Of a stretch of 64,000 nt of DNA, positions 34,421 through 44,827 are shown one piece after another. Below the pieces are notes generated by a model that was not told the DNA's origin, did no database searches, and saw only the letters and a list, made by a program, of their open reading frames with translations. Source of the DNA: Ceraceosorus guamensis (lineage: Eukaryota; Basidiomycota; Exobasidiomycetes; Ceraceosorales; Ceraceosoraceae); the NCBI RefSeq assembly GCF_003144195.1, contig NW_020290007.1, positions 191,556 through 255,555 of the forward strand, written 5' to 3'. The position numbers were made by a program, and so were the translations under genes. Each line of letters begins with the position of its first letter. Position 1 is the stretch's first letter.

Positions 34421-36160
34421 ATGTCTTCGGCTCCAGCACGTCGACGTCCCAAAGGGCCTTTGCACCCACCATATCGAGGTGCGCCCACGTCCGGCATTAG
34501 CATGTCCGGACCACAGGCTCGACACGGGGGTGGCGCTGTGCCCTCTTCACCTACGGAAGGAACAGACTTAGGTCTCGGCTTCCTTCCTCAGCAGCCAATC
34601 ACCCCTAGCCGCAAAAGGAATTGGACTCCAAGCATCCAGAGTATCTCCGAACCCTATGCTGGACAGTCTGGCTGGTCCTCCCATGCTCCCTCCAGCAGCT
34701 CGTTTGGCGCAGCAGCGGGCGGCGTGGCTGATGATCCCGTGTATGCGCAGCATGCCGCTCGCGGATATGATCGGGACACCTTGACTTCGTCTTTCGAGTC
34801 ATCTTCACGCGCGTGGGAGACGCTAAGTCGGGCTCAAGAAGCATCACAAGCTGCGCAAGCACGAGAAAGACAGCAGACACTAGCGATCGCCAGTCATGGC
34901 CAGGAAGAGCCAGCAACGAAGAAGCGCAAAGGTGTAGCGGGTACTATCGTCGAAGGCGCTGTAAACACTGCCTTATATGCCGGCGCAGCCGTGAGTAGCA
35001 CCCTTGCGCCCCGAGAGCTCTATACTTACTTCCATTCACGTCCCTCGTCCGCTCTGTGCAGGCTATCACGGCGTATTCCCTCTGGTCATCTTGGGGCCGT
35101 CGGCCTTCGGAGACCGAGCAAGCATCCGCTCAGGATCAAGCGATCTCGCCTCCCACTCCGAGCAAGACAACGCTTCCTGGAGGTCTACCAGACTACTTCC
35201 CACCGCCACCGTATGCTGAAGCACCGCTATCACCATCTGCTTCGAGCGTCGGCTCATCGGTTGCACAGAACGCGAGGCGGGCACAGAATGTCTACATCTC
35301 CCGTCGCAGAAGGCGACCCGTATTTCAAAGCTATCGGAACATGACCGTCGGTCGTCAGATGGAAGACGGTCTTGCAACACCTAGCACGTCAGCAACCTCC
35401 GTAACATTGCCAAGCGACATCATGGAGGCCGGGTCAAGTGACATGGACGCAGATGATGACGATGACGAATTCTCTAGGCTCAACAAGGTGAGCGTCTCCT
35501 ACTATCACTCTCCTTTGCAGAGAGCTAAGCTGATCAGACCTCGTTTCGTCATCTCAGCGCATGGCAGCCATGATAGCGGAAGGCCAAGCTGGTGAGCTGC
35601 GCTCTTCGTTGATGATGTCGAAAGCCCTCGCTTGAGCCGATACCGTGCCGAGGCAAAGCCATGCAAGCGTGCTGACCGCTTCAATCCTCATTTCTGTCAA
35701 TGTAGCCTTGACTGCAGGACCAGAGGCCGAACCAGATGAAGACGTCCTGCAGCAATCCGCCGTTCCGTATCTCGGCTCAGCTACTGCGCCGTCACGCATC
35801 CCACAGTCGACGTCCACTGTAAGCAGGCCATCTGCTATCCGGCCATCCACATTACAGTCCATGCGTAGTCCGAGTCAGATTGATTTCAGCTTTGCCGCCA
35901 AGGGCTCAGGTGGTACGCCATCCAACAACACTCGCTTTTCGTCACCTGCCCTTGCTACTCCGTCACGACTAGATTCCATGCAAAGTAAAGGCGCTTCCCC
36001 ATTCGTGTTTGGGGCTTCTAGCAACGACAACAAGGCGCCCCAGTCTCCCAACAGCCCATATAGCCGTCCAGCAGCTGGTCGTGCTGGTGGAAGGCGCACG
36101 GCTCTCGGAACTGCTAACCTCAGTCGAGCTCAGCACGATGTGCCCTGGCGTCCTGCATAG
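34421..36160 (+). CDS. Ser/Pro-rich protein of unknown function
   Basis: I do not recognise this protein. Exons 34421-34990, 35062-35487, 35558-35591 and 35706-36160 join in phase to 494 residues; exon 3 is only 34 nt. The N-terminal half is low complexity. A basic stretch (ATKKRKG) leads into a short hydrophobic stretch spanning the exon 1/2 junction (VEGAVNTALYAGAA then AITAYSLWSSWG), then proline-rich DYFPPPPYAEAP, a basic RRRRRP, an acidic SDMDADDDDDEF and a Ser/Asn/Pro-rich tail with SPFVFGASS and SPNSPYSRP. The tail composition recalls nuclear-pore or nuclear-envelope proteins, but this is weak. The NLS-like basic stretch next to the hydrophobic segment would fit a nuclear or ER membrane protein (inference). 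Confidence 0.75.
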
Positions 36161-36405
36161 CGCCCCGCAGCCACCGAGTACGCCATCAGAGTACGACGTT
36201 CACTCGTAGACCTTCTTCAAGAACTTAGCCCTCGAGTCACCACTCCTTGATCATAGTTGCCGTCTTCAGCGCTTCAATTCCACACCTTCGATATCCCAGC
36301 CGTCTCCCACATCCAGTGTACACCATTTCGCCGAGATGCAATCGGCATACTTTGAATTTCGACCTTTCCTCGGCGCGCTTTGAGCAATCCAGCAAGCTTG
36401 TGACC

Positions 36406-36877
36406 ATGCATGGGACAGTAGGTGTTGTGACATGTGCCGGAGATGCTAATTGCCATTCCTCAAGCTGCGTTGCGTCACGTCGGTCAACTCTAGGCGGATG
36501 GACAGGCTGTGGCTTATGAGATTGCGGTTGGCACCAGCAATGGCGCGCGCACTAGAGCTACGGACGACGAGGTAAGGCTGCAGGTGATGCATCCGCGATG
36601 CCTACCCAGGAACATGACTCTGCGTTCAACAGTTGTCGATGGCGTGCCAGAAGTGGAAGGAGGGCGAGGAGAGGCGAATACATTTCAACATCATCGCCTC
36701 TCCAGGCCAAATTGCACTCGCCGCCTCTGCTGCAGACCTACGGTGTGCAAGCACGACTATGAGTGCGAGCTGGTCCGCGCCTTGGAAGGATTGTATCAGC
36801 TGCAGGGCCTCAGCATTCCGCCATCACCGTCTTCCAGCAGTCGTCTCACCATAGCTGGTCCTGCTGACGAAGCTTGA
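36406..36877 (+). CDS. Small spliced protein of unknown family (one frame slip)
   Basis: I do not recognise this protein. Exon 1 (36406-36417) codes MHGT with a good ACC-ATG context, exon 2 is 36494-36571 (ADGQAVAYEIAVGTSNGART) and exon 3 starts at 36633 (LSMACQKWKEGEERR, HFNIIASPGQIALAASAADL). Donors GTAGGT and GTAAGG and acceptors CTCTAG and CAACAG are canonical and in phase. After about 36750 that frame loses coding character, while the next frame reads KHDYECELVRALEGLYQLQG and LTIAGPADEA to a stop at 36877. One missing base near CTACGGTGTG (36748-36757) would reconcile them. Either the consensus lacks a G or the 3' end is spliced in a way I cannot see; the uncorrected frame stops at 36854. 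Expected length is about 110 residues. Confidence 0.55.
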
Positions 36878-37962
36878 ACACTGCCACGGTGCGACGAGGT
36901 GCCCTGCGCGCGCACCGCCTCACCTACCATGACTTGCGACCGCGCCGCCCTGGCTCATGCGCGAGCCGGACCGTTAGACTTGCATCCAAATGCACGAGCA
37001 CAGCGAGACGGCAACCTAAGGCATGAGGCAAATTCGTGGCCCAAGAGCACGCAACTCGAGGCCTGACAGTCTTGTAGCCCTTCAGCACATCCTGAACCCA
37101 CCAATCAAGCTGGCAATGCACGAGCGCGCGAAGCCCTTCGTCAATTGCGAAAAGTGCGCGTTACGAAAGGTATAAAGCGGTCAATTCTTCAGCCATACCT
37201 CTTCCTTCCCGACCACATCCATCCACCCATCCATCCTCCCTTCCTGGCTCTCTTCCCTTCACCTTGCCTCCTCCGTCTCGACCCGCCCTGCACCCCAACA
37301 CTCTCGCCTTCGACGTCGCTATTCATCGCATCCACCTCTCGCATCGACACGCACCTTCGACATCGACACACAGCTTCGGCATCCACATCCACAACCTTCG
37401 ACACCGCTGTGAATGACCGACTTCGCCAGCAGACGCCTCCTTCGGCAACAGCATCGTACACTTCCTTCTCAATCGCAGCGCATACGATAGGTGAGTAAGG
37501 TCGGCGGTGAAGTGGATGTTGGGGAAAGGGACGCGGGAAACTTCTTTATAGGGGTCTCTGTCGGTGGGCATCGTCCTGAAGCGGATCTGAGGCACGAAAG
37601 CTCAGCTTGGGAGATTGTGACTGGAGGATCGGGCTTACGTCCGGGGAGGCGTTGGGAGACGTTCCTCGGATGCCGATCATGAAAGCACTTTGCACTTCTT
37701 GGCTGACCTCTCACTCGGTTTACACCAGTCTCTTTCCGTTGCTTGACATCCCGACAGTATCATGCCACATGTCCGTTGCCTTCCCTCTGCGCTGCTCTTA
37801 CTCCTGTACCTACCTTTCTCATCAATGAATCTGTTGTGTGCCTGACTTTCATGTGGTTGCTCCCGACTGGCTTTGCTTTCGGGTCACAGACATTACCAGT
37901 CGACTGGATCTAGTGTCATCATTGATTGAGTGTACATGTTGTTGTGTGTGCGAAGATCGATA
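36878..37962. other. Region 3' of RRP6 with transcript-like signals
   Basis: About 1.1 kb. A TATAAA at 37171 is followed by a long C/T-rich stretch (37190-37480), a GTGAGT donor at 37491 and a plausible acceptor CCGACAG ending near 37757. This looks like a transcribed leader with an intron, but no convincing protein follows. A 27-residue hydrophobic frame (37762-37845, MPHVRCLPSALLLLLYLPFS...) is the only ORF after the acceptor. Could be a non-coding or very small gene convergent with RRP6. Confidence 0.4.
37171..37176 (+). promoter_or_regulatory. Candidate TATA box
   Basis: TATAAA in the context AAAGGTATAAAGCGG, followed about 20 bp later by a pyrimidine-rich stretch typical of fungal transcription starts. 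No confident gene is attached downstream. Confidence 0.35.
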
Positions 37963-40833
37963 TCACGAGGCAAAGTGCATGCTCTTGCCAGTGCCCAAAT
38001 CGCTGCGATTCCTGCTAGCAGACACCTCGGATGGATCCTTCTTCTGCCTCTTTTCCTTCTTGCGGGGACGTTCAGCCGCACGCAGACCGGTCTCTTTGGG
38101 CCTTGGCGCATCCAGCACGGACACAGCATTGTCATAATCGAACGCTTTGAAGTCTGTCTTCGGCTTGCGCATGGAAGCAGCCCCACTGGTCTGTCCGAGT
38201 CCATTCAACTTTGCCAGCGCTTCCAACTCGGCAGCTTCTTCGTTCGCCGACTCCTCTCTGGCTCTCTTCGCTGCGGCCTTTTGCTCTGTCGACCACTTTG
38301 CTTTCGTCTTCTTCTTCTTGCTCACTTGCACGATGTCACCCAAAGCATCATCGTCGTAAGAAGAGGTACCTCTCGATGAGCCCTGAACACCGGATTGCAG
38401 TGGCGATTGCTCATGCGAAGCAGGCAACTCGACCCGTTCCACCGAAATTGATTCGACGGGATTTCGGCCATTGATACGCTCGTTTGATTGCGGAGCAGCA
38501 TCCGTAGATGCGCTAGGAATTGGCTGGTCGGAAGTAGTATGGGCTGCTGTGGCTTTGCTACCTCCAAAAAGCCTGGCCAAGACGGAGCCGAAGCTAGCCT
38601 TGATACGCTGAGACTGGTCGGGGCCTGCTAGACCAGATGTCGGTGACTGCGACGGTAGACCCTTGACAGGACGAAGAGATGCGGATGCATCGGTGTGGGA
38701 TCGATGTCCAAATAGCCAGTGTGGCCCAGCACGACTCTCGCTCGGCTCGTGAGCTGCAAGTGTGGGTCGCTGTTGGTTCAGGTGAGTTATGCCGTCATTC
38801 GTCGTAGTGAGCTTATCCCACAAAGCTGTGACAACGCTTGGTGCGGGCGCTGCGTCGTCGCTGTCCGAAGATGAACTCCCGCTTTCGCGTTTGGAAGACG
38901 AAGAAGAGGAGGACGGAGAAGACGGTGTAGAAGGAGCAACAGCAGCGACGGGCAGGCTAACCCTAGCAACCGCTTCACCAAGCTCCTCCTCAGCATCAGC
39001 ACCTGCGGCCAACTTAGCCCTCTCCTTGGCTTCTTTCGCCAATTGAGCTTCTTGGTATTGGAACAGTTCAGCTCGGACCTCCCTCGCAATGTCGGCCGAT
39101 CGGTGCTTTAGACCTCTACCGATAGCATTGGTCACATCTTGCGCCGTGCTGAGCGCTTGCGATGCTATGTTGACGAGGTGAACAGCGCTCAAGACGTATC
39201 TGCAGGTTCGATCGAGGCAAGGTCAGCATGACGATTGTGATACCCTAACGTATACGCGAGCAGCTCACCTGGGGCTCTCGTCATCCGCTCTCGCAGCGCG
39301 ATCTCTCCAGTCATGCAGCCTTCGCACCAATCTCTCGGTTCTAGCAAGCCCATCCACGCCGCCTTTTGCGTAACGTTCCGCGACATTCGCAGCCTCAAAG
39401 CCGCCATGTTTGAGCCACAACGCTTGCCATCCTTCTCTACCCTCGCCCGCTGGATCCCAAACCTCCTTTGCAAAAGTTCGTGCGGCTGTTCGCTTGCTCC
39501 TTTCGAACACGTTGATGATGTTGTCCTTCTTGCCGAGCACAGGAATACCTTCGACTTCTGCTTGGGCGAGTTCCGTACGCATAGCGTCGTAAACGTAGAG
39601 CAACGCGTGCGTGTCTGCGCGAGCGTAATAGAGCATCTGTCGCGGCAAAGGTCGGATACGCCAATCTGCCAATTGCCACCTCTTGTCTGCTGTGAAGCCC
39701 GTGTAGCGGTCTAAGAGGAAGGCGAGACTCTTCTGTCGCAGACCAAGGGCAACGGAAGCGTGATATGTATCAAAGAGCCCGACGAGGTACAAGCTTAGAT
39801 CTCGCTGCAGCCAAAGAACATCATGCTCTGCTCCGTGTAGGACCTTGACCTTGCTGGGGTTTGCAAAAGCTGTGTTAAGCCGGTGACACTGCGCTCTGAC
39901 CTCGGGCACTAGTGGGTCGATGATGTAGTCGCCCCATCGTGTTGATAGCTGCACCAAAGACACTAGACCCTGATACGACCTGTAATTGTGATGCTCGACA
40001 TCGATCGCAATTTCCTTCACTCGATTCTCTTCCAAATGTGTTTTCAACGCCTCCAACTTCTCCAAAGAATCCACGAAAGTCAGGTCTTTGGCGGGGTCTT
40101 TGCCACTGATAGGCGGTGGTGGCTTTGGCTCTGCAGGAACTTCTAGAGCATGGCCGGGCACTTTGAATGCGTGAATCTCGCGGAAGTACGGGTTCTCCTC
40201 TGGTCTGCCCTCTGCGCAATACATCCCCGCTCGAGGTGGCTGAATGGGTGCGCCTGCCACAGGCTGGGGCGTCTCCTCCAGCGGCACCAGGGCGTGTGGT
40301 TTGTGCTTCAGCGTGTGATGCCAGGGTGTTTCTCGGGAGTTGTCAGGCTTGGCCCATTTGTTCTGCGGGAGTGGCGAAATGTTGGCATTCAGGATGTGCG
40401 GAGGAAGAGGCCCATCTCCAAACTCGTCATCTTCAATCCCTTTGCCCGCTGCCAATTCGGAAGAGCGCGCTTGAGACTGCGAAAACGGTCTCAAGCCGTT
40501 GAACTCGTCCAAGCACTTGTCTGCTCTTTCCAGTAGCCTATCCACGACATCATCGATGACACCGGGTAGCCTGTCACTATCAATGGCGGCCTCGTCCAGC
40601 TCTTCTCCCTCCTCGATACCTCCGGTGGCGATCAGCAACCTATTGAGCAGCGTGTGTATCGAGATCGAAGTGTCTCGAATGATCGATGGCAGCTGACGAT
40701 TCAGCGTGCGGTGGAAGGTGAGATCAGAGGGGCCAGGCAGTGAAGCGGCTTGGTTGGTGGGCGGCTGGAGTGCAGCTTGCAGAGTGCTCAGGTACTCTGT
40801 AAGCGCAGTCTCCGGAGACGGTGCTGGAGGCAT
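37963..40833 (-). CDS. RRP6: RRP6/EXOSC10, nuclear exosome 3'-5' exoribonuclease
   Basis: DEDDy-family 3'-5' exoribonuclease of the nuclear exosome, processing rRNA, snoRNA and cryptic transcripts (family knowledge). Two exons, 40833-39269 and 39199-37963, give 933 residues. The N-terminal PMC2NT region (FHRTLNRQLPSIIRDTSI, LLERADKCLDEFNG) is the Rrp47-binding part. The conserved EENPYFREI lies just before the nuclease domain. Nuclease residues visible are D and E in EIAIDVEHHNYRSYQG (about 275), D in VLHGAEHDVLWLQRD, and Y and D in YYARADTHALLYVYD. The HRDC domain is split by the intron at DESPR|YVLS, which the splice restores. The C-terminal ~330 residues are Ser/Lys-rich and disordered, with basic runs (SKKKKTKAKW, RPRKKEKRQKK) resembling nuclear-targeting and exosome-tethering tails. 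Confidence 0.97.
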
Positions 40834-41204
40834 TGCGAAACAGGGACAGAGTCCCAGTGAGCGCGCTTGAAAAAGCGACTCTGCTTGTTACTTTCGAGTA
40901 CTGCGAAGCGCGGCTGTGGCTGACGCTTCCAAACACGGCGACTTGGCTTTCCTGGATCTGACGTGGGGTGTATGCGCTGAGTGATGCTGCAATGCCAGGG
41001 CTATGGGCTGCGATGATCGTAGCTGGTGTCGCAGCCGTTGACTTGTGCCTTTGAGCGACCCCGCTTGCTCTAATCTCAAAGCGAGACCTGAGCTGTCGTC
41101 GTATCGCCGCGGTGGATGGAATGCCTGTAGCAGATGAGTGAGATGCGTGCACAGCAGCGACACATCTGGAGTTTTGCGAAATCCTGATAAATCACGCGAA
41201 CCAG
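40834..41204. other. Upstream region of RRP6
   Basis: Short region upstream of the RRP6 start. It is open in several frames on both strands because of base composition, and I could not settle on a real exon. It probably contains the RRP6 promoter and possibly the 5' part of the candidate gene at 41205-41524. Confidence 0.45.
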
Positions 41205-41524
41205 ACAATTTATTCCTCTTATCGTACGATAGCTTTTCGTCGGGATCCTCTGGCCAAGCTTCGGGCTCCTAGCGCGTGTGAGCGCGCGTTCCGAATCAAG
41301 AATCGGAATCTGTGCTCCTTCCTCTAGCCGAGCAGCGATCACGCATCCTGGATCAACATCGTTCAAGAAAGCACGTTGTGCATCTGTACAAGAACACCAT
41401 CACCTACATCTACCCCGATTCGCGAGGCATCAAGAGCTTCCTAGCGGGTGATGAGACTAACGACTGGAGTCAGAGTGCCGTGGGTATTGGCAAGGGTAAG
41501 CATGTGATCATCAGCATTCAATGA
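41205..41524 (+). CDS. Candidate small spliced gene, start not located
   Basis: Two segments join in phase across a 50-nt intron (41278-41327, donor GTGAGC, acceptor CTTCCTCTAG after a pyrimidine tract). The first gives YSSYRTIAFRRDPLAKLRAP and the second SEQRSRILDQHRSRKHVVHL, then YKNTITYIYPDSRGIKSF and LAGDETNDWSQSAVGIGKGK, to a stop at 41522-41524. No ATG occurs in frame before the intron, so a 5' exon is missing or this is a relic. The basic, Arg-rich first part could be a mitochondrial presequence remnant (guess). A coding-like frame also exists on the opposite strand around 41280-41370, so the strand is not beyond doubt. Confidence 0.35.
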
Positions 41525-42954
41525 CACGCAGCTTCAGATTCGAAACTTCACCCACGCAGCGCAATCCGAGCGCCTATATCAAGTAACAAGACGTCGTCGA
41601 GGTCGTCTTATTTGCTCGAAACAATCACGAATGTGAATGCGCCCATGAGGCGCATGTCGAGGCAGCAGCAGCAGCCATGAGAAAGGGCGTAGGCGCAATG
41701 ACGGTCAGAGCCGAGGTACAGGCGCAGCAGATAGATGCATTTGTGCTGGCTGTGGCGCAGCGCTGCGCCTGCGCCTGCGCCTTTTGGGATCTTGGTATTC
41801 CTTGTTGGGCAATCACAATCGTGAATGAAAAGATAAACACAATTTGAATCACATTAATTCAGACGAAGATTGGCATACAGCCACGAATTAAGATCCGAAG
41901 AAGTCACGCGGCGCTGCACGTCGTAAGACTCACAATCAGCGGTCACGAGTCACATGTTACACAGTCACAATACGCTGTAGAGCTCCACGACTCGTGATTG
42001 TGTGTGCCGCGCGGGGCACCATGGTGCGCGCGCAAGCACTCGCACCGTGGATGGCACTCACGCTACTTGGCCAGATGCCACAACAGCACAGCGCTGTTCG
42101 CGCTCTTCAAACGCTCTTTCCCAAGTTCGCAAGCAGCAGATGCAAAGCCGCGCATACTCTGCTCTTTCATCGCCCATCATCACGAATGTTTGGGACATTA
42201 CCGCCCGGAATCGTGAATGGGTTGGCGGGCCAGGCACGCTCCATCGTCCACAATCAAGGTACGGCTCCAGGTTGCTGTGCTTGGCACCGCACCACTCGTT
42301 GCAGCACTTGGACTGGAATGACGTCGCCCAGCTCCATCGGGCTCAGAGTCGACGTTCGACCAAGCGAGCGCTTCAGTAGACTCGCGAGCTCGAGGTTCAT
42401 GCTCCACCATTATCCTCCCCTTGCCCCGCGATGATCGAGCCCATGGTGGGCATGCAGACGCCGTCAGCGCCTGGGACATGCTGCCTCGCTCCTGTGGCAC
42501 CGCTTGGCCAAGCGACCGCTCGAGATGAGATGACTCCTCGCGTGATCCCAATTGCAAGTCGCTCACTCTGCCCACTCTCCTGTCCTCCCCTCAACTTCTG
42601 CGAGCTTGAAGAAGCGATGTTGCCAGCTGGACCTGGCACTTGCAAACATTGCCCTGACCTGTGCACATCCTCCTCTTGATCCTCCGCCTCCTCCTCCTCT
42701 CCATCCGCACTCACTGATCCTGCACGGGCTGGCCTGTGTCAAGTCAAGTCATAGCGCCAACTCCCACATTCACCTCCAATCACCAAATCCGGCTGGACCG
42801 CACTGCTGACATTTCCTCGCTCACTTCCATCCCTCCAGCAAAGTGCTGCTCATTGCACCTCTCAGGAGCGCCTTGAACGAAGCAGGTAGCCCAACACTTG
42901 AGCCAGCACTTGCTCATCTTGCTCGCGCAGGTCGCGTTGCCCTCTTGACCCAGC
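41525..42954. other. Repeat-bearing intergenic region before the hydrolase
   Basis: About 1.4 kb with AATCACGAATGTGAA-type words (around 41615-41640, 41805-41860, 41940-42000 and 42180-42220) and a GCGCCTGCGCCTGCGCC stretch near 41765. Open frames are numerous and overlapping without splice support. No gene annotated. Confidence 0.55.
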
Positions 42955-44601
42955 ATGCGGCTATTCAGCAGACCAAGAGCTGTAGCAACAGCTCTCCTGG
43001 TCATGCTGCACCACTGCTTATCCGGGCCCATCATGCACGGTCCATCCAATCTGCGCTCGTCGCCAAGCAGCTCCAAAGCGGCAGACATCGAACTTAGATT
43101 CGGTCTCGCTTCTCGATTGGCCAGCTCTGTGGGTGCCAGGGCTGTGCGCATCGGCGCTGGCAAACCCAAATCGGGCTTGATCGCTTTCGTGAGTGAGCAG
43201 TGGACCGACGATGCAGAGCCTCGTCCGCTCGTCAGACGTGCGTGAGTATGTCTTGAACGTGCTCCTCGTCGTCAGGTGTGGTGCAGAGGCGCTGACACTT
43301 TCATCGCTGAGATGCAACCTGCCCTTCATCGTGAACAGCTTCATCGTCCTTCATGGACAGCATCGCGATCCGCATCGTTCCTACAGAGCTATCAAAGCTG
43401 CCGTTGGAAGGCGTCGAGATTGCCTCATCATCGCTCCAGGCTTCTTCACCAAGGTCGATCCAATGTCCAGAGCTGCAGAGCTAGTGTGGGATTTCAGACC
43501 AAGAAACGAGGCGGATTGGGAAGCCAAGTGGCAAAGCGGTCACGATGCATCTACGGGGGCAAAGCGCGTCAGCGCATTCGACGTGTTGGATCACTTGCTT
43601 CGACGATTGGTTTTATCTGGCACGTACCCCAATTTGGAGAGGATCACTTTCAGCGGACATAGTGCGGGAGCTGGAATGCTGGCTCGCTACTCTTACCTAG
43701 GAGGAGCCGAAGCTGCTCTAGGAGCGGCTACCGGGCGTAGGGTCAGAATTAGATACGTGCTAGCAAATGCTCCTTCCAACCTCTACTTCTCCGATGATCG
43801 ACCAATCGACTGGTCTATGCACGCCAAAGCAGCCAAGGACAAGTGCAAAACGCTGCATACTTGGAGGTACCAAATTCATGGCGATGTACCGCGATATGTC
43901 AAGGCTGGACTGACCAAAGACAGGTTCGAAGAATGGGCAAAGATGGACATCGTTAGACTCTCGGGAGATGAGGATGTGCATCACGAGATGGACACTGGGG
44001 ATCAGAGCTGCGCTGCTCAAGCTCAAGTGAGTATGTATCCACTGGCCGCGGATGCATGTCGAGTTTGATCCCTTGGGAGTGATCCGAGCTCCAACGCTTC
44101 GTACAGGGCGGCATGAACAGGCACGATCGCAATCTAGCCTATTGGGCCTATCAGAACGCATTGGCTGGCACACGGATGGATCTCTCTCCCTACCTTCCCA
44201 AGGAGAATTTGGACACGTTGCAAAAGAACCTCGAATCGAGAAGAGTGGATCACTTTCGCCATCGCTTCTCCATCGTACCCGGCGTAGGTCACGATTGTCA
44301 CGACATGTTCAATTCCCCTCTTGGCATTTCTGCGCTCTTCGATGAGGAATTTGTCAGCGGACCTCCACCTGCTGTTCCGCCACCAGGCGCCAAATTGGTG
44401 GTCGCGTACGATGCGCTCATGTCGACCAGACCTCAGCCGTCAGGCTTCTTTGCAAAGTTGATGCATGGCCTCGGAGAGTTTTTCAAGAAGCTCTTTGGCA
44501 GGCATGAACACAGACGTCCTGCCTCTCACACGCCTGACCCACCTCCTCTCAAAGCCAAGCGCGCAAATATCGAGCGAGAGCGCTACCCGATGCCTGGGTG
44601 A
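42955..44601 (+). CDS. Secreted alpha/beta hydrolase
   Basis: Probable secreted serine hydrolase of the alpha/beta fold, substrate unknown. Exons 42955-43241, 43276-44026 and 44107-44601 join in phase to 510 residues. The N-terminus MRLFSRPRAVATALLVMLHH looks like a signal peptide. FIVLHGQHRDPHRSY resembles the oxyanion-side strand and loop, followed by LIIAPGFFTKVD. The nucleophile elbow is FSGHSAGAGM (GHSAG, Ser near residue 224), followed by RIRYVLANAPSNLYFSDDR. Candidate acid and histidine lie in SGDEDVHHEMD and the C-terminal FSIVPGVGHDCHDMF. The tail is basic and Pro-rich. Intron 1 is only 34 nt, but it is the only canonical pair I found that gives the correct phase. I recall similar proteins in other smut-type fungi and in bacteria; no experimentally known function comes to mind. 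Confidence 0.82.
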
Positions 44602-44827
44602 GTCTGGCACCATCGACTGTAGTTCAACGCGGTGCTCAGTGGTCACTCCGGCGCTGGTCGGGTCTGCGACGAGAAGCATGCAACGTCCTTGCGATTTATC
44701 CTCAAAGCGGATTCAAAATGTACTCGAATCGATATCATTTGCTACTGCCTGCATCTCAAGAATGCGATGCAGCGCTAATAGTTGCGGCAAGGTGTCTAGC
44801 CCGGTACCGCTGCAGGCCGCGAATGCC

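Noticed and set aside
42431-42679. 82-codon frame before the hydrolase
   Set aside because: No motif or splice link. The hydrolase has its own ATG with a signal peptide at 42955.
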